Assembly (NCBI RefSeq): GCF_030272615.1
Contig: NC_081408.1
Coordinates: 401,725,889 to 401,789,888 of the forward strand
Direction: 5' to 3'
Origin: Cryptomeria japonica
Taxonomy: Eukaryota > Streptophyta > Pinopsida > Cupressales > Cupressaceae
Length of the DNA: 64,000 bases
Below the pieces are notes generated by a model that did not search any database, was not told the origin of the DNA, and saw only the letters and a program-made list of their open reading frames with translations. Both the position numbers and the translations under genes were made by a program. Shown here in pieces: positions 55,698-64,000 of this stretch. Every line of letters starts with the position of its first letter. The stretch's first letter is position 1.

Positions 55698-57035
55698 TTG
55701 TTGTCGCCGCCTATCCTAATGCCTCCTATAGAAGGAAAGCCATTTTTATTGTATATTTCTGCAACTGAAACGGCATTAGGAGTTCTCTTGGCCCAACAAG
55801 ATGAGAACGGCAAAGAGCGAGCTATTTATTATATCAGCCGGACACTGGTAGGTTATGAGCTAAATTATTCAACTATTGAAAGGGCATGCTTAGCAGTGGT
55901 ATTTGCAACACAAAAGCTTCGACATTATATGTTAAGCCACCAAACATTGTTGGTTGCAAAAATTGATCCCTTAAAATACTTGCTTAGCCGAGCAGCTTTG
56001 ACGGGTCACCTAGCAAAATGGGTCATGATTCTCAGTGAATTTGACATTGAGTATATGGAGCGAAAGGCGATAAAAGGACAAGTCATAGCAGATCAACTTG
56101 CAGAGGCTCCTATTTATGATGATCATCCCATGTTGACAGATTTTCTAGATGAATCAATATTTGCTCTTACATCTTCTAATGAATGGAAGTTATACTTTGA
56201 TGGATCCCATACCAAGTTCGGGTCCGGAGCTGGCATCTTGTTTGTCACCCCTCAAGGTGATGCTATTCCCAAGTCCTACAGGATAACTTTTCATTGTACC
56301 AATAACATTGCAAAGTATGAAGCACTGGTTACAGGACTCCGAGTAGTAGTCCACTGGAACATCACGCATTTGCAAGTCTATGGAGATTCTCAATTAGTCA
56401 TCCGACAAGTGAATGATGACTACGAAACAAAAGATGAAAAGCTTATTCCCTATAAGCATATGGTAGATTTCTTCAAGACCAAATTCACGGCTATCCATTT
56501 CAATCAAGTTCCGAGAATGCAAAACAAGTCGGCAGATGCGATGGCTACGATCGCCTCCATGTTGAATATGCCCCACAATATGGACAAATGTGAATTTTTA
56601 GTCGAACAATTGTTGGTTCCCTCTTTTGACATTCCGACATCGGATGTGATGTGCATTCTTGTTGGTCCCAACTCCCTGTGGTACAATGACGTATATCAAT
56701 ATTTGAAATCCCAAACCTTACCACCTAACCTTTCCGCTAACCAACGTCGAGCCTTCATCCGACAGACAGCCAAATATGTCATCATCGCCGACACCCTTTA
56801 CCATCGTTCTTTTGACCATACCCTCCTTAGGTGTTTGGATTCTGATGAAGCACAAACGGCTTTACATGAGGTTCACGATGGTATATGTGGAGGCCATTTC
56901 AATGGTCTAAGCTTAGCCAAAAAGTTGATTCGTGCTGGGTATTATTGGCCTACTCTGGAAAAAGATGTTCATGATTTTGTTAAGAAGTGCTACAAGTGTC
57001 AGATCCATGGAAATTACATTCATGCACCAGCCTAA
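55698..57035 (+). pseudogene. Gypsy-1 RNase H, archaeal-type RNase H and integrase N-terminus
   Basis: Open for 445 codons in the pol frame. The RT-linked RNase H comes first (LLYISATETALGVLLAQQDE, YYISRTLVGYELNYSTIERA); its first catalytic Asp is not visible (T or E instead). The second, archaeal-type RNase H starts KLYFDGSHTKFGSGAGILFV, with NIAKYEALVTGLRV, LQVYGDSQLVIRQVN and NKSADAMATIA giving D-E-D-D. Integrase follows with its zinc-binding HHCC: HEVHDGICGGHFNGLSLAKK and FVKKCYKCQIHGN. TAA at 57033-57035 ends it. Two RNase H domains identify the Tat group. Confidence 0.95.
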
Positions 57036-57939
57036 TATCTTCATTATGTCATATCTCCATGGCCCTTTTCTCAATGGGGATTGGATCTTATTGGCAAAAT
57101 TCACCCGGCATCTACAAATGGACACAAGTTTATCATTACAGCCACAGAGTATTTTACAAAATGGATCGAGGCTATCCCCATGACCTATATCACTGGTGTG
57201 CAAATTTCAAAATTCCTATTGAATTATATCATATGCTGATATGGGGTTCCTCTTTCCATAGTCACTGATAATGGTCGCCCCTTCAAGAATAAAGATGTCA
57301 AGGAACTCTGTGAAAAGTTTCATATCCAACACCGTTTCTCCAGTCCATACTATCCATAGGGGAATGGTCAAGCTGAAGCATCAAATAAAACCATTATCAA
57401 GATCCTGAAAAAGGTTGTCAATGACGCTGGTCGAGATTGGCATGTTCAGTTGAATCCAACACTATGGGCCTATCGCACTTCTATCCGCACACCTACTGGC
57501 GCAACACCTTATTCCTTGGTGTATGGTGTAGAAGCCATTTTACTCTTGGAAGTGGAGATTCCTTCCTTGCGTGTTTCCTTGCAACATCTGATTGATGATG
57601 AGACACACAGAGTTTCTCGGTTGCACCAGCTTGAGATGTTAGATGAGAAACGTCAAACAGCCCTGACACATTTGCAAGTATATCAAAACCATCTCCGTCG
57701 CTCTTATAATAAGAAGGTCAAAGGGCGACACTTCGAAGTGGGAGATCTAGTTTTAAAGGCAAACCCTAAGAATGCATAGTCTACTGACATCATCAAAGGC
57801 AAGTTTGAACCTAATTGGGTTGGGCCTTTCATCGTAACTGCAACATATGGCTCGGGGGCATATCAGCTTGCCACACCAGAAGGTGAACCTCTGTCTGATC
57901 CTATAAACAACATGCATCTTCGCAAGTACTGGGCATAAT
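57036..57939 (+). pseudogene. Gypsy-1 integrase core and C-terminus
   Basis: The same frame continues: WPFSQWGLDLIGKIHPASTN (first D), VPLSIVTDNGRPFKNKDVKE (second D), GNGQAEASNKTIIKILKK (E), then open 57450-57779 with LWAYRTSIRTPTGATPYSLV and VYGVEAILLLEVEIPSLRV. The C-terminus reads FEPNWVGPFIVTATYGSGAY and NMHLRKYWA, ending at the natural stop near 57937. Stops inside are TGA 57237-57239, TAG 57357-57359 and TAG 57777-57779. It would insert the DNA copy; this copy is dead. Confidence 0.92.
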
Positions 57940-59737
57940 TTTCTATCAAAACTTCTTCAAATGTGATCCTGAAAAAATATAAAAAAATGGAAAAAGCAAA
58001 AAAATACAAAAAATGGAAAAAGCAAAAAAATACAAAAAAAAAAAGAAAATACAAAAAAAGTGAAAAAAAGAGCAAAAGAGTAAAGAAAAATGATTCGCCC
58101 TCTAGTGAAAACCTGGCAAACAGGCGCTTTGGGCAAGTACCATGGTGAAAACCTGGCAATCAGGCGCCATGAGTAATGAGATTATTGCTCCGTCATTCAT
58201 GACCTCTAGCTATGCTTTCTCTTGGCTGGTTTATCATGTCTATCTTCGTCTTGACCCAATGTCCTATTCCAGGCCTGTTATTGGTCAACATCATTGTCTT
58301 GCATACTCCAGTTTCTTGTATATATGTTTTGGTCCCGGTCTATGTATGTCTTTCAGATGCGCATTAGGTGCATTCCCCTTGTCATGATCAATCACTGGAA
58401 CTTTTGCATCCAAATATGATCCTGAAAAAATCATAAAAATTGAAAAATGTCCTGAAAAAATCATAAAAATTGAAAAATGTCCTGAAAAAATTATAAAAAT
58501 TGAAAAATGTCCTAAAAAAATCATAAAAATTGAAAAATGTCCTGAAATAATCCAAAAAAATTGAATAATGTCCGGAAAAAATCCCTAAAAAGTCAAATAA
58601 AGTCCTGAAAAAACAAACAAAAAATTGTAAAAAATCGAAAAGCAAAAAAAGAAAAAGAAAGCATTTTGCAATAAATATCCCCTTTGTGCATAGACAAATC
58701 GCTGAGCATAAACCCAATGACATGCAATCGCACATTGTGCTTTATAGAAATCATGCTTAAACAGATGAACTTTTCAATCAAACCAAACATTCAAACTGAT
58801 CGCATTTGTCATGTCAATCAACCGCAAATTTATTTGTCCTTGGCACACTATCATGAGTCTTATACAGGGTGTGGTATACTCGAAACCAGACTATGTCCTA
58901 TCTTAGACGGGGTACCGCATGTCCTGACACCAGACAGCATGATCGTCCTATCAGCACTTTCAACTTTTGACAATGAAGATCAAGATGTTTGTTTGACTTG
59001 TTGGAATTAGCGAGTCTTATCATTTATTGATTTATTTTCGATCATGTTCCTATGTTGCTCGATGATGTCACTGAGTGATTTAGAGTGACCAGGATGGTTC
59101 ATGGTCTCTTTCTTTTTTGTTGTGATTGCTGTTTGTCTGCAATGTGTCTGTCTTTTGTAAAAAGGGTTGCATTTCAGCTCTGGCCTTCAATGCCACGACG
59201 CTACGCATCCATTTTGCTATATTAAAATAAAGGTTCTCACCTACAAAGTGCATTACTGAAAGCAAGTTTTTCTTTGTCTCTAACTATCCTTTGTCTCATT
59301 TCTTCTTACTAACATTTCTTCCATCAGTTCAGATAGTCAGTTCGGTCTAGTGCTCTGATTTCCCCAAAAACATATGCTGCATCCTGCATTCATTGGTTAG
59401 TACATTTGCATTATATCAAACATCACATCAAGCATCATATCAAGCATTTTATCCATTTCATATTATTAATGCATCAAAAATACATAAAACATACATCCAT
59501 ACATGTTCCACAATGGTACATAAAATACTGCATAAGTCATCCATACATGGAAACTAACTATACGTCATAACACATTGCATCCAATCATATTGATGCATAT
59601 CATATCATATGTCACAATAATATCGAAGTACAAAATTGGACTGTCTGTCCTAAGTATGGCCCGCAGGCTGACTACAAAATGTCAAACTACATAAATGTCC
59701 ACTGTCTGTCCTAAGGAGCACGTGCCTCTGTCACTGG
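57940..59737 (+). other. Gypsy-1 region between pol and antisense ORF: A-rich repeats
   Basis: Bases 57965-58080 are A-rich short repeats (AAAATGGAAAAAGCAAAAAA). GAAAACCTGGCAANCAGGCG occurs twice (58108 and 58147). Bases 58411-58640 are a tandem array of about 33-bp units (CCTGAAAAAATCATAAAAAT then TGAAAAATGT), five or more copies. I see no protein; open frames here arise from the repeat. The rest (58650-59737) has no recognised feature. Confidence 0.75.
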
Positions 59738-59877
59738 GTGCTCCCTCTGTCCTCCTCATCCCTGTCATGTCTCACGGATGATGTCCCTCCTAGTCCTGGC
59801 TGTGGTGGTCTCATAGGTCCACTCACCCCCATGCTGCTCAATGACCTCCGAGAGCATGCCCTGCTCTCTATCCTCGA

Positions 59878-61569
59878 TTATGCCCGATATGAAGCTACTC
59901 TCTGCTCTGGTGGAACGACACCCTCATATAGTGTCCTCCAATGGCGTATCTCCTCTCCGGTCTCTACCAGCATCTGTGCCATCTCACGTACACTGGCATC
60001 CCTAATCGACCCAATGAACTCAGTGACTCTCTGTTCCTCTCGCTGTGCCTGAGCTATTGCTATATCTCGAGCCGCTATGAGTCTGGCTATCTCTGCTCTG
60101 AACTGATCCTGCTGTCTCTCTAATGTCACAATGTGATCATGCTGACTCGCTATGGTAGCCCTGCACATCTCCATCTCCTCTATCCTAGCTGTCTCCGGCT
60201 CTATGGGTATATCCTACAATGCCTCTTGCTCGTCATCCCCATCCTCATCTCCGTCCTCGTCATCCCCATCCTCATCTCTGTCCTCGTCATCCCCCTTCTC
60301 ATCTCCGTCCTCATCATCCCCCTCATCCTCATCCCCGCCCTCCTCCTCATCCTCATCATCTCCCTCCTCCTCTCCTGTGAGTGGGAAGTCCTCCTGTCGC
60401 CTCGGTACTGGAATATCCAGATCTGTCAATGGCACTAGCCGTAGTCGTGCAAACCATCTCTCATACTCCTTTGTCGTCCCGGCGTCGACCACATCTGATC
60501 TCCAATCCCACTGTCTCTGCTGTAGCTGTGAGAAGTCAGCATATGCTATGTGTGGCTGAATCATACTCCCCCACTGACTTGTCTCTCTGTGAGATCGGGC
60601 AAAATGTGCAGTCCTCCTAGGTACATCCTGCCTCTCTCCAAACTATCATCTGACTCTCTCTGGCAGGTACATCTCAATCACTCTCTGGCAATTCACCGGT
60701 CGCCCAATTAGGTACCTCTCCTATCTGCAATACGATAACTCCTCACTGTCATCTGACCATCCCGGACAATCATGATATGGCCTCCATATGAACTCTCTCA
60801 GTCTGTCTAGCTCATGTCGCCAATATAGTATGTATCCAAACGGACCCTGTCTCAGTGCTCCTCCATAGCAGTACACATATGGTCGATGTGGTACTACCTG
60901 TCTCTCTATAATCAGTCGACATATGGCTATGTGCTCAAATGCCCATACCTGTAGCAATGTGACTCCACAGCTCAACGTCTGCACTCCCTGATATGCTATC
61001 TAATGCAACTGAAAATATAGCATAGCCAGTACACATGGTCCCCATGCGTACACTGTACCCTCTGTCGCCATCCGCTCTAGCACTCTTCCCCATCCAATAG
61101 GGAATCCATGGCCTCATCTGTCTCCTGCTAGTAGACATGCTATCACCACTGCTATCACCACATATCGTCGATCATACTCTGATGCCATAGTCTCCCAGCC
61201 AATCTCCCTCTCTACGATGTCCAGATCATCTGCATCGCACTCAAATAATCTGCACAATGCGTCTCTCCCTGTCACTGGGTCATATTCTATCATCTCTCCA
61301 TGAATCGGAATGCGGAGGATACGCCATACATCCTCCAGTGTCATAGTTGCCTCTCCAGTCGCCAGATGGAAGGAGGAGGTCTCTGAATGCCATCGCTTTG
61401 CCAATGCGGTAAGCAGTCCTGTGTTTGCCCTAATCTCAGGCATGAACGTGATATAGTATATCCCCAGTCCTGCTAATGTATCTCTGTCCATGCTCCTGAG
61501 TCTATGTCGTAGCATGAAGCAGTCCGGTTAGTTCTGTCGTGTGATCAACGGATACTGTCGACTCTGCAT
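59878..61569 (-). pseudogene. Antisense plant mobile domain (PMD, MAIN-like) ORF inside Gypsy-1
   Basis: Minus strand, one frame from ATG 61567-61569 (MQSRQYPLITRQN) to TAA 59878-59880, about 560 codons. It is interrupted by stops at 61528, 61114, 61000, 60721, two adjacent near 60665 and 60214. The N-terminal domain reads LTALAKRWHSETSSFHLATG then EATMTLEDVWRILRIPIHGE, the PMD (aminotransferase-like) signature, and later LLQVWAFEHIAICRLIIERQ. Then comes an acidic Glu/Asp run (60214-60370) and a helical end (DHIVTLERQQDQFRAEIARL). PMD proteins occur both as host genes (MAIN, MAIL types) and in transposons. No viral or host promoter could be identified for it. Confidence 0.85.
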
Positions 61570-62354
61570 CACAATTGGGGCATATTTTGTCAGTTTTAGG
61601 GTTTGCTCCTATGGGTTGCATTTCCTCATTTCATCCACAAATCAGGGTGTTTTTCATCTAATCTAACCTATCCTACCCTTATCCCCCCTTTCCGGATCAT
61701 TTGCATGTCGTTTTGGACCAAAATTAGGGTTTCCATTGCACAATTGCACTTGTGTTATGAGTCTTGCGCCTGTGTCATGTAACCTGCGCCTGTGTCTCCC
61801 TACACAAGCGTAGGATTCGCCCTACACAAGCGCAAAAGTCAGTTTCTGCACTCCCTGTGGGCCCCGCAATGTCCCGCAAGCAAGTCAAATTCATAAAATT
61901 GAAAACATGGGTTTTTGAGATACATACCGCTGCTCCCGCGTTGTCCGATCATCTGAATGTGCGTACACATTCTCCGAGATGATCTGCCCTTGGAATGTTC
62001 GCCATCTCTCTGCAAGTGTCCTTTTCCAGAGCAACAAATTCTCCTCTTGGGCTAGTGCAAATGAGCAAATTTCATTCTCTTTGCCTCATTTATAGATCTT
62101 TGTCAGTACATAGATGGACGTGCACCCTCTCCATCTTATGTAGGTCGCGGTCTTTTGTGTCGTTAATTGCTTGTCCTTCATGCATCCGGTATCCGATTGT
62201 CAGTCCGTTCGATCCTATCATTTTTATCGATCAATTGGCCTATTTTCTGCATGTTTCCAGCCAATTCCTCGAGGGGGCATGCATATGTCATTGTCATTGT
62301 CTGGGGCATTTTCATTATTGTTCTTTGAAACAATGCTTAAAATCGCATTGTCTC
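61570..62354. other. Gypsy-1 region between antisense ORF and PPT
   Basis: No coding feature on either strand. TTGCGCCTGTGTCATGTAAC and TGCGCCTGTGTCTCC are near-repeats at about 61763 and 61787. This would contain the promoter and leader of the antisense ORF if one exists. Confidence 0.4.
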
Positions 62355-62368
62355 AAAGAGGGGCAAAA
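62355..62368 (+). promoter_or_regulatory. Gypsy-1 polypurine tract
   Basis: AAAGAGGGGCAAAA ends directly at the right LTR's first base (62369). One C interrupts the purine run, which Tat-type PPTs tolerate. Confidence 0.85.
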
Positions 62369-63989
62369 TGTAGACACCTAAAAAAGGTCAACGCTTGCGG
62401 AGTCATACTTTAACATTTGTGCATTGCCTCATTTTAGGTTTTTGTGTCGCATTAACATTTCTCCTATGTCACGCACTTGGTTTTTATCATTTGTGAGCAT
62501 CGAGTCTTTCTTCTACATTCTTCATTCGTCTCGCTCTCAAATTTGGTCTTGTCGACAACACTATCTAGTCATGATTTTGATCGATCTTATCTTGTCGCAT
62601 CAATGTGCGTAGTCATTTGTCATCATTTTGGACATCGTCAATCCTAATTAGGGTTTTGTCCTCTTATCAATCTTGTCATTTTGCGATCGATTTGTCATCG
62701 ATCGTTGTCATGTTCAATCTTGTCATTTTGCGATCGATTTGTCATCAATCGTTGTCATGTTCAATCTTGTCATTTTGCGATTGATTCGTCATCAACCGTG
62801 GTCATTTTCAATCTTGTCATCTTGCAATCTATTTTGTCATCAATCGTTGTCCTCTTGTCAATTTTGTCATTTTGCGATTAATTTGCCATCGATCGTTGTT
62901 TGTCTCAATTATGTCAATTTGGATCAATTAGTCATTGTTCCTCGTCAATTGGCGCATTTCTCAATCAAATCATTTATCAGCATTGGTCCTTTGTCAGTTA
63001 GAATCATGATCATAATCGAATCAACATCAATTATCTTTCATCAAGACGTAATTGTCGTTCTTGCATTGTTAATTCATCTTTTAGGGTTTCATGATTTAAT
63101 CATTTAACCTTGTTTGTCATTTCTCTCTCTAGGATTAATAAATTATTTATTTATCCTAAGTCTTCTCATCGCAATTAAATGTTCATTTAATTGGCTAATT
63201 ATTCCTCTTTTTGTGAATTAATTAATAAATGACAAATTATTAATTAATTTACCTAATTCCTAATTTCCTAATTTCCATCAATTTTTAATTTCTAATTTCC
63301 TAATTTTCATCAATTTTCTAATTTTCTATTTTCTAATTCCTAATTTCAATTCTCTCCTATTTTCATGGGAATGACATAGAAATTTGTCATAATTTGTCAT
63401 AATTGACAATCAATCAATTCTTGACATAGAAATTTGTCATAATTTGTCATAATTGACAATCAATCAATTCTTGACATAGAAATTTGTCATAAATTGTCAT
63501 GAATTATCAATCAATCAAATTTTGCATAGAAAGCGCATAATTTGTCATAAATTGTCATAATTGACATTTTTGATTTGCAATTTCTATTTGAATTGAATCA
63601 TGCTAATTTGATCTTTTTCTCCAATTTCTCTATAAATTGGATGAATTTCTTCAATCCCGACTAATGAGAATGAGAATAATCACTTTGTCGAATCAATCAC
63701 GCTTTGAGTACTCTTGAGCAATCATCTTGTCTACTTGCTTTCATATCATAATCATGCACTAGTAGGTGAGATCCACAACAAAGCTATTTGGAGAAGAAAG
63801 AAGGATAATGGAGCCGCATGAAGGAAGCATTTAGATATACATTTGGTTTGCATGGTCTTTAGTTTTGAATGTTTCATTTTCATGTCTTTATTGAGTGTGT
63901 TTAGGATAGATCATTGCAATGAGCTTTTGTGATTGAGCTATGATTAATATTTTGAATTGCTTGTGATGATTTCCGAATTCCTAGCTACA
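62369..63989 (+). repeat. Gypsy-1 3' LTR
   Basis: 1621 bp, TGTAGACACC to CTAGCTACA, colinear with the left LTR. In the first 520 or so aligned bases I count about 16 differences by eye, 14 of them transitions, several at CG sites. It has one more unit in the second tandem repeat, which accounts for most of the length difference. Confidence 0.95.
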
Positions 63990-63994
63990 AGGAT
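63990..63994. repeat. Gypsy-1 target-site duplication, right copy (AGGAT)
   Basis: AGGAT directly after the right LTR, identical to 51162-51166. Confidence 0.95.
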
Positions 63995-64000
63995 AACTGA

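Larger units (their letters stand above)
51167..63989 (+). mobile_element. Gypsy-1: Tat-type Ty3/Gypsy element, gag-less, with antisense PMD ORF
   Basis: A 12,823-bp element with LTRs at both ends (TGTAGACACC...CTAGCTACA), an exact 5-bp duplication AGGAT, and a PPT before the right LTR. Pol order is protease, RT, RNase H, second RNase H, integrase. The second, archaeal-type RNase H marks the Tat group. The region before protease is only about 350 bp and has no Gag or clear PBS, so both were probably deleted. A 4.4-kb region follows pol, holding A-rich tandem repeats and an antisense ORF with a plant mobile domain. Multiple stops make this copy inactive. LTRs differ by roughly 3 percent over their first 520 bases. 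Confidence 0.95.

Noticed and set aside
57963-58148. Lysine-rich 61-codon frame after integrase
   Set aside because: It is produced by an A-rich simple repeat, not a conserved protein.
58291-58735. Minus-strand frames rich in Phe and repeated FSGHFSIFMI-like units, resembling a membrane protein
   Set aside because: They are the reverse of the A-rich 33-bp tandem array; the periodicity of the peptide equals the DNA unit.
60133-60559. Plus-strand frames rich in Ser/Pro or Ile/Leu
   Set aside because: They are the reverse complement of the acidic tract of the antisense PMD ORF (GAT/GAG repeats) and have no support of their own.
60935-61138. A 67-codon minus frame in the PMD region
   Set aside because: It lies in a different frame from the PMD domain, which continues through this stretch with recognisable residues.

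Overview
The window is a repeat-dense, A+T-rich stretch of plant nuclear DNA made almost entirely of decayed transposable elements nested in one another. I found no intact host gene, no rRNA or tRNA gene and no CRISPR array. L1-type LINEs with a DUF4283-like ORF1, Copia elements primed by initiator-Met tRNA, a Tat-type Ty3/Gypsy element with two RNase H domains, and a plant mobile domain (PMD) ORF all point to a seed plant. Long LTRs, deep nesting, old decay and absence of genes suggest a very large genome, perhaps a gymnosperm. The species is inference, not shown by the sequence.

Layout. 1-2716 (minus): LINE-A, cut by the window edge, with ORF1 and ORF2 in one reading frame broken only by stop codons. 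2717-10200: A+T-rich DNA with an LTR-like end (3704), a 38-39-bp tandem array (4000-4400), a remnant of an unidentified coding element (5990-6720, related 3' part to about 8030), and a 1083-bp element with 33-bp perfect terminal inverted repeats (8508-9590) inside an older inverted repeat. 10230-10560: an RNase H relic. 10863-11863: a 1-kb foldback. 11950-14740: a diverged tandem repeat split by the 5'-truncated LINE-C (about 12585-14472). 15158-15540: a pyrimidine-strand island. 16450-20720: a second, longer copy of the unidentified coding element. 21880-24811: a heavily decayed Gypsy pol (Gypsy-2).

24860-49990 is one nest. LINE-B (minus, about 6 kb when insertions are removed) holds Copia-1 (25711-43804) inside its RNase H domain and a solo LTR (45018-46077) after its RT. 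Copia-1's left LTR carries a tRNA-derived SINE (25883-26162) and a 3.7-kb solo LTR (26460-30189). Its right LTR carries Copia-2 (36008-42902). After subtracting insertions the two Copia-1 LTRs come to 1234 and 1238 bp, which supports this reading. Copia-2 has both LTRs, PBS, PPT and a perfect 5-bp target duplication but no protease, integrase or RT that I can see; it encodes a coiled-coil, multi-zinc-knuckle Gag-like ORF and a second long ORF I do not recognise. It shares its PPT region and LTR motifs with Copia-1, so it looks like a non-autonomous partner.

51167-63989 (plus) is a complete-ended Tat-type Gypsy element (Gypsy-1) flanked by AGGAT. Its gag and PBS are missing (protease begins directly after the LTR), pol runs in one frame with stops, and between pol and the 3' LTR lies an antisense ORF of about 560 codons encoding a PMD protein with an acidic tract and a helical C-terminus.

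Most stops in the coding relics (LINE-A, Gypsy-1 pol, the antisense PMD ORF) can be explained as C-to-T changes on one strand or the other with few indels, the pattern expected from deamination of methylated cytosines. The most unusual items are Copia-2's second ORF, the antisense PMD ORF in a gag-less Tat element, a cluster of short GC-rich palindromes in the 3.7-kb solo LTR, and the long foldback.
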